From: Chrysomallon squamiferum
Taxonomy: Eukaryota; Mollusca; Gastropoda; Neomphalida; Peltospiridae
Direction: 5' to 3'
Assembly (NCBI GenBank): GCA_012295275.1
Contig: CM022665.1
Span: forward strand, 3,608,667 to 3,672,666
DNA length: 64,000 nucleotides
Positions 25,286 through 37,392 of the stretch are shown one piece after another. A program made the translations under genes and the position numbers. Positions within the stretch are counted from its first letter, which is position 1; every line of letters begins with the position of its first letter. The notes under the pieces were generated by a model. The model was not told the DNA's origin, searched no databases, and was given only the letters and a program-made list of their open reading frames with translations.

Positions 25286-25800
25286 CATACTATGATGCCA
25301 CATTCAGTATTCTTCAAACCCATACATTTTGTTATGTAAAAATTGTGACTTTTTCCTGTGATGTTTTTTCCTATACTAAAGTGTGACTTTTCCCAGCCAC
25401 CATTCATACATGGTATAGATGTGCATAAACCCCAAAACTGACATGGAGGACTATTTAAAATTAAATTTGTTTAATTTCTTAAAATAATTTTATTAGATTG
25501 TTATTGATGTGGAAAACATCATAGTCTAAGATTACCACTTGTTTAACACAATTGTTTGAGTAGCATGGCACAATATTGTGTCATAAAATTAAATCATCTG
25601 TCCTATGGGGATATGCACCATGCATGCATTTCTTATTTTTTTACCTTGTAGTTTACTCTTTTTTTAATCAACATTCTACTTACCTTTTCTGAGACAACTG
25701 ATCTTACTTTATAGATAAAAGAAGAATCTGTATTAAAAAAAAATGAACTTCTAATGGCAGTCTTAATAAAAAATATCCTTTTATTTATAGAAATTCTGAA

Positions 25801-25878
25801 CTTTATATTTATCCTAATGTATGTAAAGAATTTTTGGTACTTTATATTTATCCTAATGTATGTAAAGAATTTTTGGTG
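25801..25878. repeat. perfect 39-bp direct tandem duplication
   Basis: ctttatatttatcctaatgt and the following 19 bases occur at 25801-25839 and again at 25840-25878 without a visible mismatch, so the duplication is recent. Confidence 0.92.
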
Positions 25879-28800
25879 ATCATGCCAACTTTAAAATGAA
25901 GCATTAAGTTCATTATTTGTTAAATTTTATATATAACTTTGTTATTATTTAAAATTCTGTTATTTACTATTTTTATTAACAGAAGACTCCTATGCAATAT
26001 AGTCATTTTCTGTAAGAAAAGATAATCAGGTTTGTTTTTTGTTTTTTGTTGTGCATACATGATTATAATTTGTTTTCACTTCTATCACAGAAAAATAAAT
26101 AAAATAAAAAGTAAAATTTGTTTACTGTTCTTGAATTATTTTTACATTGTTTATTATTTTTATATATATTTATTTATTATTATTTTGTTTTTATTATTCT
26201 TTTGTTTTTATTATTCTTTTTAGTGCTTGTTAAGAAGTTAATGTAAGATAGTTTTACCGTGAAATAACATTGTCTTTGACTATAATTTGTAAGCAGACAA
26301 AACATTTAACAGCATAACAATATTTTACCACTAGCTTTGTTAGATATATATATAGTGTTCTTAGTGTTAATAGCTTTATCTGGTATAACAGCTTAACATA
26401 ATGAATAACAGAAAAGCCTTTTTCATTCTGTGACTTTGTCTGGGTGGGAAAAAAAAAGATACAACATGCCATGTGGTGTATTGAATTCTGCACGTTAAAG
26501 AAGCAGCTAATGTTTTCAGAAAAACTTTCATGGTAAAACTATTGATTAACAGAATTTCAAAATTGCTTAACTAAGAAAAACCAAATAAGAGTTCATACTA
26601 ATATTTTATATTAATAGTTAATCACCCATTAAAAACGTGTACGTTTGTCATATCATTTTACAACATAATCTTAAATCTATTTATTGTTGTTTTTGTTTTT
26701 AATATTGTATATCATTGTTAAATATATCCTTGTAGACCGAAATATTTCTCTAAGTATGTTAATATCTGAAGTATGTTGAAATAATGCATTTAAAATATTA
26801 CATTTGTAAATTTAGCAACAATTGTTGTATATCAGTATTTTAGTTTTCTGTATACAGTGATACATGTTTTTGAACAATATCACAGATTGTATTTCATTTC
26901 TGATTATAAATAAACCAATGTGTATGATATATAATTATCAACGTGAAAATTACAAGGACATGTATTGTATGATAAGGAATACATTTTGCATTTTATCCTG
27001 AATTAGTTCAGAATTTTTTTTCTGCCAGTTTCTATTCTGAGTAATTTGGATTCAGTTATATTTAAGAATATATCCAATCAAACACGGAAGAGGAAAGGTT
27101 TCTCCACTTACACTTAAAGCAGGAAATACTTGTTATAAGGATTTTCAGCAAGTATGGAGATATATCTTTTATAAATTGACATGACATGAAGTAGTTTTCG
27201 TGTTATAAAATTTATAGGTGTCTTGTTTAAGAAAAAAATAATAATGTTGTGGAAGAAAACAAAATAACAAGTAACATAGGTCAGATGGCATCCAAATGTT
27301 GTCATGTGATATACTCTGTTCTTTGGTTTCATGACTCATAAGTCATAGTGCCCTATCCCATTCTGACATTACTAACCCAGATATATAATATATACTTCAG
27401 TAGATGCCACTATCAGATTAATTACAGACAACGTAAACTTGTTACATGTATATGTTACTTTTACTGGACAAGAAAAAAAAAAAAGTAAAGTTTTTTTGTT
27501 TTGTTATTCACTTGTTTATTTATTAATATTACTACTATTGTTTTATACTTACTATTAGTTATTAGATATTAATTTTTAACTATATTACAAATTTGATACT
27601 GTTATTTCATAAGTAATCTTAGACTTGGTTTGACATTCTTTCACTGTTAGAATTCATTATTAACCATTTATTTTCACTCATCAGTATACTCTGTTTGTCT
27701 TTCTCTCATTTTGTTTCCCTCACACACATACACACACACTTTTTCCAAATGTGTTCTTTAGCATGGTCAAAAAATAACTTCCTTAGGAGTAAATAGTACC
27801 ATTTATTTGATAGAAGCTGCTAATGAAATTCAGAAGCTTGAGTGAACTATTGCCAAAAGAGTAAATAAATCAGATGTTCGTGTATTTACATTTATTCAAC
27901 TGTTAATGGTGTGAGTCAGCTGGCTAGCCAAATCAGAACAGGTGCAGTGTCAACACTATTAACAATAAAGTAAATTCACTTTGACATTTCCCTGTGGATA
28001 TGATGATCAGATCACATCAGTTTTGTTAGAAATACAACAGTGGAATGTGAAAGGTTTGTTGAACAGAATTTAGAAAATAAGCAGTGAAATTTTTCTTTTC
28101 ATGTTTAAAGCAAAGTAGTTCCCTGTATAAGCTTACAGATTCACACTTGTATTATAACAATGTAGATTGGGTAGGGGGAAATAACAATAAAAGATCCCTT
28201 CATTTTATTGATATAAAAGTGCTCATCTCATCTAGGAAAATAACTTTTTATTATCCTTTCCTTTCTTCAGAAAAAAAAATAATAATAAAGAACCAACAAA
28301 GCAAAAAACATAAAAAACAACAACACCAAAAGCATAAAAAATCAATCTTAATGTAAAAAATTCATTAATAATTATAGAAGTATTACAACATCAGAATCAT
28401 TGAACTGTTAATATATTTAAATAGTTGTTGGTTAAAATTTAAGACTTCCTTCCAGACCATTGGAAAAAAGGGAGAAATGACCTTAAAAAAAAAAATCTGC
28501 TTTTTTAGAGTTAATTCTATTTTACAGTATGTTGTCTGAACTAAAATCTGATGATAAATAATAATACTCTCTTTAAATGGGTCAGTTGTTTAAATAGTGT
28601 CAGGATTATTTATTTAAAATTTATCTGAACTCTGATAGATTTCTGCTATTTTTGAAAGGGAAGGAGGAAAATATCTTAAAATGTATTTTTATTTTATTTT
28701 AATGGATCTTTCTGGTCTTTTTATTACTGTTTTGCTTTATTTTATTTTAACATTTTTATTATTATTATTATTATTATTATTTTCCTTTCTTTTCTCCAGT

Positions 28801-30514
28801 TTAGTAAGTGATTATGTTAGTTTTAAATTTATGTATTTCTGCTGCTTCCTGGCCCCCCACCCCAGCAAAAAAAAAGAAAGAAAAATTATAACACATTAGC
28901 ATAAACAGTACAGTTTTCTTAAATTCTGATCATGGAAAGTAGATTGGTCAGGTTTGGCCAAAATGACTTACAATATATTTAAAATAACCACTAGTGAACA
29001 AAAAAGGGAGGGAATGATTTAATTGTCAAATATTTATTTTAGTTTCATTTGAAGTGATGTTAACCAGTTCGTCTAGCATTTAGTGAGTAACAAATGCTAC
29101 AACTGTTGATTGATTGATGTTGACACGAATTTTATTTTTGGGACAGAAAGAAAACATGTTTAATTTTAATTCCATGTATATATGTATATGTTCAAATAGG
29201 TAACAAAGCAGATTTTCAGATATGTAATATATTCAAATCTAGAATTTTTGCCTGCAGCTTAATTTTGAAACATAATAATCCCCTTGAGTTATCTATTTAA
29301 AAAAAAAAAAAAAAAAAAATCTTTTTTAATGTTAGTAGCATGTTATTTAATTTCAATTTAAAATTATATATGAATGGAGATATTCACTAATACACATATT
29401 TAACATATACAGGTAATTGTAAAATCCTTGCTATAGATAATTAATTTCAGATTGTTGTTTGTGGCACCAAAGTACTCATGATAAACAGCTCTTGTAGCTG
29501 ATAAAGAAATACACAGACTTATTGAGGATGTGTTAACCCAGCAAGTTTTCAAACCAGTATTGAAATTCTAAATTAGGAGCTGCAGGTATCTGGTTGTTTA
29601 AAATGTCAGCCTTGTTTCAAACAACTAAAACTAATCACTCTGAATATGCTGCCAGTTGTCTGAATTGTGTTTTTTTAGAGCTCCATCTGGTGTTCTTTAA
29701 AATCCCCTTTGTGTTGTTTATTTCCTCATGGCCCAATAGCTAGCAGACAATACATGATACACATCTTTAAGAAGTGAAAGTGAATTGATTTTTTTTTGAT
29801 TTTTAAAATTAATTTTTTTTACCTTGAGGTATTTTATTACATCAGGTATCAAATTGAGTATGTACTTTAATACATGGATTACAGACGTACATCAGTTGCC
29901 CATTTACTGTTTGAAGGAAAAAATAACATTCCATCATTTGACAGGAAAATGTTATTTCGAAGCAGTAGTGCCAGCAAATTCGAGTGCAGTTGGTTTAGCA
30001 GGATCACAGAATGCATTATTAATGAGTTTTAATCTGGTGAAAAAATTTCTGTGAGACAATGTGAAAAGAGAATGTACAACATGTAGCATTGCTTTAGCAA
30101 GTAGCTAGCTGAAGTATGGCAGGTAAAGTTGTTTTGTGCACAGCATTGCATGAGTGCTTTTAAATCAGTGCATCTGAAAAAGAATCACTACATGTCAAAG
30201 ATGAAATCTAAATGTTACAGAATGCAGAATGTACAATGAACTCTATGCTAGAAAAAGAATGAAATAATCAAATAAGTAATTGTCTGTGGGGGGGGAAAAA
30301 ACATGACAGGAAAAAAGTCCTAATATTATTTCTTATGGTTCCTGCTCTCAGTATTGTTGTGTTTGGATATGTTTGGAAATTGTTAATGACAGAGGTATAA
30401 CTCCCCAAAATGTTAAACTGTTACTTAAAACAAAAACAATCTAACAATATACATGTACGTAATTAATAACGTGTCAGTTTTTTACATGGGTATTAATAAC
30501 AACAGTAATTTTCC

Positions 30515-30519
<5 letters not shown>

Positions 30520-30551
<32 letters not shown>
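30520..30551. repeat. (TA)n microsatellite
   Basis: Uninterrupted TA run. Confidence 0.88.
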
Positions 30552-30553
<2 letters not shown>

Positions 30554-31240
30554 AATTATAATTTTTTCTTTCTTTTAATTTCAATAGTTTAATTAAAGGA
30601 AAAAAATTCATTTTCTATTTTGACCATAACACATTATAAGAACAAAAAATTGATGCCAACAGTTCACATACAGGGAAATACACATTATTTTATTGTTTTG
30701 CCCTCATTAAAACAGTCTGAATATAATACTAACTATGTATATGTTTGTTATAAATGGGTGTGTCTGTTGCAAGTTTATCCATATCTTAGCAGTACTGTCA
30801 GTAATAGTCTTGGATATAATAAATGTTTGATTCTTTCCACAAGGACAACAGTTAACAAATATACATAGTTATCTTGCCAAGTTAAATAAAGTTTCAGTAC
30901 GAGGAAGTGATTCATCTCGGATATTAATTTCTTGACATTTGATTCATGTATGTGTTGTCAAATAAACTTTCATTTAAATATTATTATTATTATCATTATT
31001 CTTTTTTTCTTTCTTTTTTTTTTTTTTTTTTTTTTTTTTGTTCTTTTTACCAGGATTAAAAACATGTTTTTAATTTATGTAACATGTTGGTGGTAACATA
31101 AATGCTGGTACGAGAATATAATAGTACAAGTGTTCAGCTTAAAGTTAATGGACATAAAATGTGTTTCTGACTCCATTGTCAGCTAACTTGTATTTCTTTT
31201 GCAAGGAATGAATTTGTGAAATATTAGAAAAGAAACTGCT

Positions 31241-31313
31241 TATATATATATATATATATATATATAGATACATATTTATATATATATATAGATAACATAT
31301 ATATATATATATT
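31241..31313. repeat. interrupted (TA)n microsatellite
   Basis: Three TA blocks split by gatacat- and gataac-type interruptions. Confidence 0.85.
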
Positions 31314-31596
31314 TTTTTTATTATATTCGGTATGAGCCCTTCGTTCATTCCAGCCACTGATTTCTCACACACTGTATTCTGTTACATGTCAAATAACTTT
31401 TAAACTCTTTGCTTTCAAGACTATATTATATATGTTTTATATTTTTATTCGTTTTAAAACTACAGTTAATTTATGTTTGATTATCTGTTTAAATAAATGT
31501 CTATCGTTTTTCATTACATGTTAAAACAGGGTGAACTGTTATCTTACATTATCTCTCTAAAGATTGGTAGCTAACTTGCCAGGATATAAAATACTT

Positions 31597-31646
31597 CTTC
31601 TTGCTTTGGATTTCTTCCTGCTTTAGATTTCTTCCTGCTTTAGATT
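31597..31646. repeat. 16-bp tandem repeat, 3 copies
   Basis: ttcctgctttagattt occurs about three times in a row, the first copy with small changes. Confidence 0.8.
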
Positions 31647-32055
31647 TAGTATCTTGAATTTCATACTGGCAGTTTGCTAGGGCTCTTCTGTAGTATACAT
31701 TTAATCTGATTAATTGGTCTCCATTGATATCACTTACCTTTGTGCTTGTGCCGAATACAGTTTTCATTATTATGTGACAAAGTGCACATGTTAAAGAAAG
31801 GACTTTATGGAATACTGCAAGGAACAAGTTAATGTTTGTGAATGGTGTTAAAACTAAGCATTGGTGTTTGGGTAATATTACATGATCTTAAACATTCAGC
31901 ATGCTGAGTTACTATAAAGTATGGCTCTCATTTGCCTGCTTAAGTATTTTTTTTTTTTTTTTTTTTAACCAAACCGTAGCGTAGATTCTTGAGATAATGA
32001 GATGTACTTAGCAAAAATAAAAATGGTAAAATTTATTTTCTCACTTTTCAGACTA

Positions 32056-32061
32056 ATGTAG
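32056..32061 (+). promoter_or_regulatory. minimal start-stop uORF (ATGTAG) before WASF
   Basis: In the untranslated bases of the first coding exon an ATG is directly followed by TAG, four bases before the real ATG. Start-stop elements can stall or recycle ribosomes. An effect here is inferred only. Confidence 0.5.
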
Positions 32062-32065
32062 GATC

Positions 32066-32333
32066 ATGCCTCTGACGAAGCGGAATATCGAACCAATCCA
32101 TGTGAGCCGCGTTGATGTGGCACCAAATGTGCGCAACGAGCTCGAATGTGTGACAAACAACACCCTCGCCAATGTGATCCGAGAACTGAGTAGTCTGAGC
32201 AAGCATGCAGAGGACATGTTCTATGAACTGTCTCAGGAGGCCAATGCAGTCTTCAGCCGAGCTCATCAGCTCACCATGCGTATAGAACATGTTCGTGACA
32301 AAGTCACCCAGCTTAATGCTGCTGTCGATATTG
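32066..32333 (+). CDS. WASF: WASF coding exon 1 (Scar homology domain)
   Basis: The exon begins at 32052 after ttttcag, with 14 untranslated bases before the ATG. Ends phase 1 at donor gtaagt. Its GC content and codon choice are notably higher than in flanking exons. Confidence 0.97.
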
Positions 32334-32981
32334 GTAAGTATCTTATCAGTAAAATGTGTGTTTGAAAGGAAAAAGAGGTATATTGTAATGTCATAATTAA
32401 TGTACTAAAAAGTAAATGTTTAATGTTTGGTGGGTTTTTCTTTTTGGGGGGGGTGGCTTTATATGGAACTACATTCAAGAAAATAATAAATGTTAGTCAC
32501 CTAATAAGGAAAAAAATGAAGAAAACTAAGTTATATATTTAAATGTGAACAGCATACTTTAAAATCCTACAAAATCCTGAAGTATCCAAAAATTTAAGTT
32601 TTGAGGCTGCAGCATATGACTGAAAATGGTACAGTAATCCACAAACTTACTAAAAATAACTACAAATGACAGAGAACCTCATTGTATAGATCACTTGAAA
32701 ACCTTTTCTTTTCTAGGAATTGAAAAATGGGCTTAACAAGATAGTTCTCTATGAATCAGAATTATTAAACGTTTTTTTTTTCTCTCTCCATGTATTATTG
32801 TTGTTTATGTAAATACAGAATTATTTTGATGTTATTATAACTGTTGGTCTCAATCGCCTTGTTTTTAACACGGACATTACATCAGTACCTCAGTTCTGTT
32901 ACATGTTAACATCTTTTCATGACCTGTAATCATGTACATTTGATATATCTGGTATGACTCACTGTGAGTATGTACCTGTGA

Positions 32982-33034
<53 letters not shown>

Positions 33035-36000
33035 AATATTACTATATATTGTTGTTGGTTGAGGTCATCCACTTCATGTTGTGCTAACTCACTGGGTGAC
33101 ATACCAATGAAAAGTATAGCTTGTGGTGAATAACCAGTAATAGCTGCTGTTTAAATAAAAACAAAATTTATTAAGCGGATCACCTTTGGCTATAAGCAAA
33201 GTTTTTAGTTATCAGAGATTTAAAAAATAATAGCAATAAAAAAAAAATAAAAAAAATTTGTACAGTGGGCCTCCCCCCCCAAAGAAATATCTTAACTTAA
33301 CAAGTTTATTCATGATGTGGTTCACCTAAACAGTTAATTGTGTACAGATTTATGCATGACTGATTTTTGTTTTTTAAAATACTTAAATGTGTGGTTGTGT
33401 TTCTATCACCTTTGTATTATATACAATGAATTTGTTATTAATTAAACACAATATTCATTGTAAATATAAGGTTTAACTTTATTCATTATTCTTTTAATTA
33501 GTGTTGTACTGAACAGGCATAATTTTGAAAATTTGTTGTATTTCTTAAAGGTTTTTCAGTAATATAGATATGGGTTAGTTGATCACAAATTAATTCTAAT
33601 TTATGTAGTTTTTAAACATCAATGTTATGAAGATATTGGCAGATTGTGTACAAGCTAACTTCTGTCCTTCTGAATTTGTCACCATAGAGCAGAATCATTC
33701 AAAGTACATAAATGAATTTTTTTTCTCACTTTTTTCTTTCAATTCATATATATTTGTAATGATGTTGTAGTTGTATATATTAAGTAATTGTTACAGAACC
33801 AATAATGGAAGAATTATTCACTTTGAAAGATGTCACCCAATTATGGGTGGTTGTTTTGTTGGAGGCTTTTTTTCATGGCAGAAATCATCTGTGAGTTTCA
33901 AGTTTATTGAATTGCAAAAAAAGTCATGAAAACACATCTTGAAATGTAAGAAAATTTACTGGTTTGTTTTGTTAAAGATGTCAGGTAATTTACCTGAGGA
34001 ATTATATTATTCAAAATCATTTTGAAATATCATTGATAGAAGTTCATGGCACAGTGTGGAATATTGTGTGTTTTGATGTATTGGTAACAGTTACTTGTTT
34101 TTTGGATGTTGTTTGTGAAGTAGAAACAGGCTGAATTTTCAGATGTCAACTTGGGGAAGACTTTATTTAAATGTTACCTGTTTTATGTGACAGTTTGAGT
34201 TTTAGAAAGGTAAATAAGTTAGCAATATAACCGGCTAGTGTGTTTTGGTATGTTAGCAAGCATCTTAATACTAGCTAACAGAAAACTTTTGATCACTAAA
34301 ATGGCTTTTTTTAATTCTTTTTTTTAATTATTAAGGTGTTATTTCCACTGAAAGACAACTTTGCTTTTAATTACAATAATTGCTTTTTAACGATGATTTT
34401 TCCTTTTATTTATTTATTTATTTTTATTTTTTTTACTGGCTGAAACCTAAACATTAATATCGGAATAACCTTATTAAATACCTAAATTTCAGTTCCTAAT
34501 TAAACGGTTGTGTTTAAAGAATATATTTTTCTTTTCTTTTCACCATCATAGTATCACTGGCCAACATTCACTCTATCAAGCCATTTAAGAGCACAATAAT
34601 CAAGGAACAGCAAGGACTGTCAAGAAGCACAATTCCCAGATCTATCCTGGAGATGCACCAGAAATGTGATCGTCCTCCACCGCTTGAAAAACTAAATGTG
34701 TTCAGGTATATGTTGACAATACCATTATTTGTTTATTGTTTTGATAAAAACAACTGGCCTAAATATATATATACTGTACATTTTCAAATTATTTGTTTCA
34801 AATGATTTTTGCTCATGTTAATGTATGCTGGCATTTTGTTTTTTCATTTTGTTATTGTAGTCATGAGATCATTGGTTTAATTATGATTTTTTTTTTTTTT
34901 TTTTTTTTTTTGTTGTAAGGGAAAAATAATCCTCTGTGAAAAAAACATAATCAGTTTCCCACATTTTACAAAAGTGTCCAAAGATGCTGGTAATGTGTGA
35001 TCTCACTGTTTGCTTAAGTTAAGTACAGAGAGAGTGAACATATTAACAGAAACCAAATCCTTCTTACTTAACCTGTGGATCAGAAATAAGAATATAAAAA
35101 AGGTCAGTGTCCTCTCAACTAACTAAACTTGTATTTGTAGGGAAGATGGCAAAGACAGTATGGCTTTTTATACAGATCCTGGATTCTTTCTTAACCTTTG
35201 GTGCCTTGAAATGGACAAAGAAATCAAGGAGAAAAAGTCGGAACTGGTGAAGAAACGAAAAGACAAAAGGGTAGGAAATTAGAAAAAATCATATGAATTT
35301 TTCTTGATCACATATTGAAGTAAACTTAACCTTTGTTCTCGTGTTCTGTTTTACTCTCTTCAAAAAAAAAAAAAAAAAAAAAAATGCTTTTCAAACTGAT
35401 GATGGCTTGCAAATATATACATAGCGTAAATAGGTCTTTTGGTTCAGTTAAATTGTTATTAACAGTATACATACAGAATCACTGAAACATTTGGAAACTG
35501 GTTTTCTTTTTTTTTTCCCCACAGAAACCTCATGCCACACCCAGACAGATTCGAGAACCAAAAAGTAAAAAAGAAATTTGGGACAAACAGAAAGATGGCA
35601 AAGAGTTTGTAGAAATACCAGATGAGCACCCCAAGGCAAAGCAACAAGAAGAAAGTAGAGATTATTCTAATTCTGATCACAGACAGTCTAACAGACCAGA
35701 GACACTGCTGGTTAACAACTCGCAGATCAACTCCACAGCCCAGATGGATAGAGCAAGCATGGCCAACCATTATCCACATCATGTGCAACCAACAACAGTA
35801 GCAACAGCAGCACAGCCAGTAGGAAATCGGTCTTCCAATACTCAGATGAATGGGCCATATTCTCAGCACATAATACCTGATCATGTGGAACCTTCTGTTC
35901 CACATCCTGAACAAATGGCATACACTGGCATTCATCACATGCCTGGGAAAGTGAGCAGTCCACAAAACAGGCCATCCCAGCCCCCACCAGCTCCACCTCC

Positions 36001-37193
36001 AGGAGTAAGGCAGAGCTTGCCTCCACCACCGCCACCACCACCAATACCAGATAGTGTTGAAGAGGCCATCCCTCCCATGGGTCAGATTCACCAGCAGCGA
36101 AGTAATCAAATATTTAATGATGTTGAAATGACTGGCTCACCAGTGCGTGGACCTGTCTCTCAGAGAAACTCGCCAGCAAGGCAACCCACATACACACAGC
36201 GAGCAGTTTCAGACACCAGTGAACTTCCTTCACCACCACCTTCTCCAACCTCAAATCACACTCCAGACACCCCAGGCAGTCATAACTCCTTGCCCCCTCC
36301 TCCTTCTCCTCCTCCACCTTTTATGAACATAAAGGCACCATCTCCACCACCTCCTCCACCCCCACTTATGAATGGTACGCTACCTAATCCTTCTGATTCA
36401 ACATCTATATCGTCAGGAGGAAGTACTGTCACATCAAACTCTACTGTGGAAACCGTGAAGCCAAAAGCTGTTGACGAAAGAAATGATCTGTTAGCAGAAA
36501 TTAGGAAAGGAGATTGTAAGTATTCAAGAAATGTTGAAACTTCTAGCATTCACTTTCTTTTTCATTTTTTTTTTCTTTTTTTTTGATTGGCTCAAAAACT
36601 CTCTTTGAAATACATGGTATTCTTTAAACTTTTATTGAAAGAGAAAAGATTTTAAAGAATTCTTGGATAGAGAAAATGCTGCATACATAATACTTTAATA
36701 TGGAAATGTTTCTGCAGGACAGTATCTATTACTCGTTTTCAAAAAAACAGAAGATGATCAGGTTCAGTCGACAATGATCTTGTTTTTGAAACCAGGCCAC
36801 ATCAGCAAGCCTACAATAGAAAAATGCATACTAATGATGGGACAAATAAAACCTTTATTTTTTTTATTTTTTTAAATAATGAAACTTAAGTTCTTTAAAT
36901 TGCCACACATGCATACAGAGACATGGATGTTGTAACAAATTACTGTAAATTGATAGATAAATACATTTTTTACATTTTCAGTTTTTTATTTAGTTTTTGT
37001 TTTTGTTTCTGCAGGGAATAAAAAGTTGAGGAGAGTTGAAAACCGTAAAGAGGAACAGAAACGCACACCTGCAGGCAGGATAGATGTGCAGGCAATGATG
37101 GACAGGGCGATTGAGTTGAGGCGGAAGGTTATAGAAGAAAGTGATGACGATATGGTAGACAATGATTCGGACAATGATTGGGACACTGACTGA
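32066..37193 (+). CDS. WASF: WASF/WAVE (SCAR) actin-nucleation regulator, complete, 5 coding exons
   Basis: Join of 32066-32333, 34552-34705, 35141-35270, 35525-36515 and 37015-37193; 1722 bases = 573 residues, close to human WASF1 (559). WAVE relays Rac signals to the Arp2/3 complex within the five-subunit WAVE regulatory complex, building branched actin at the leading edge. Seen: the Scar homology domain at residues 1-~170 (MPLTKRNIEPIHVSR, then a long helix with AEDMFYELSQEA); a lysine-rich basic stretch near 165-200; a proline-rich region at ~337-470 with repeated PPPPPP blocks (profilin/SH3 ligands); a WH2 motif NDLLAEIRKG near 503-512; a connector DVQAMMDRAIELRRKV; and an acidic tail ending NDWDTD with the expected penultimate-region tryptophan. 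The start is the first ATG giving the invariant family N-terminus; a minimal ATG-TAG lies 10 bases upstream. A single invertebrate WASF is usual, so no paralogue number is assigned. Confidence 0.97.
32983..33032. repeat. (TG)n microsatellite
   Basis: About 25 TG units in WASF intron after coding exon 1. Confidence 0.92.
34552..34705 (+). CDS. WASF: WASF coding exon 2
   Basis: VSLANIHSIKPFKSTIIKEQ and CDRPPPLEKLNVFR, matching the second part of the Scar homology domain (Q.PPPL..L). Acceptor catcatag, donor gtatat. Confidence 0.95.
35141..35270 (+). CDS. WASF: WASF coding exon 3
   Basis: EDGKDSMAFYTDPGFFLNLW matches the family D.GK..LKFYT.P.YFF.LW block; then a lysine-rich helix. Donor gtagga. 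Confidence 0.95.
35525..36515 (+). CDS. WASF: WASF coding exon 4 (basic, proline-rich, WH2)
   Basis: The longest exon here, 991 bases. Basic start (KPHATPRQIREPKSKKEIWD), a glutamine/asparagine/serine linker, proline runs, and the WH2 helix at the 3' end. Donor gtaagt after GD. Confidence 0.95.
37015..37193 (+). CDS. WASF: WASF coding exon 5 (connector and acidic tail, stop)
   Basis: NKKLRRVENRKEEQK, IDVQAMMDRAIELRRKVIEE, then SDDDMVDNDSDNDWDTD and TGA. Acceptor tttctgcag. Confidence 0.96.
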
Positions 37194-37356
37194 GTTTCTG
37201 TAGTAAACATAGCATTGTGATCATTTCAAGTATTCCTGATGTCAGCTCAACCAGAAAATAGTGTTACAGATTAATTAATGAAAGGATGAGAAAAAAAGGT
37301 TGAAACCTAAACTCTGAATTTTTAACTTTTTATTTTTTGTATCGTACTGTATTTTT

Positions 37357-37392
37357 CTTCTTCTTCTTCTTCTTCTTCTTCTTCTTCTTCTA
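37357..37392. repeat. (TTC)n microsatellite
   Basis: About 12 ttc units, 160 bases past the WASF stop codon. Confidence 0.92.

Larger units (their letters stand above)
21989..32051. other. CDC40-WASF head-to-head interval
   Basis: About 10 kb between the two start codons. The first 1.5 kb probably holds both promoters. The remainder is probably the first intron of WASF, because the WASF coding exon opens with a splice acceptor. Seen here: microsatellites, two short tandem repeats near 25.1 and 25.8 kb and a possible retroelement fragment at 24.86 kb. No conserved protein exon was found. Confidence 0.55.

Noticed and set aside
29824-30054. 76-codon + strand open frame with mixed residues
   Set aside because: No family resemblance, no splice context and no repeat match that I can support.
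35459-36317. Long antisense open frames (up to 216 codons) over WASF exon 4
   Set aside because: Shadow frames of the proline-rich coding exon; no splice or start context of their own.
36700-36760. tttctgcag acceptor-like site between WASF exons 4 and 5
   Set aside because: Joining it to exon 4 creates an immediate TGA, and the next acceptor gives the conserved connector and acidic tail.
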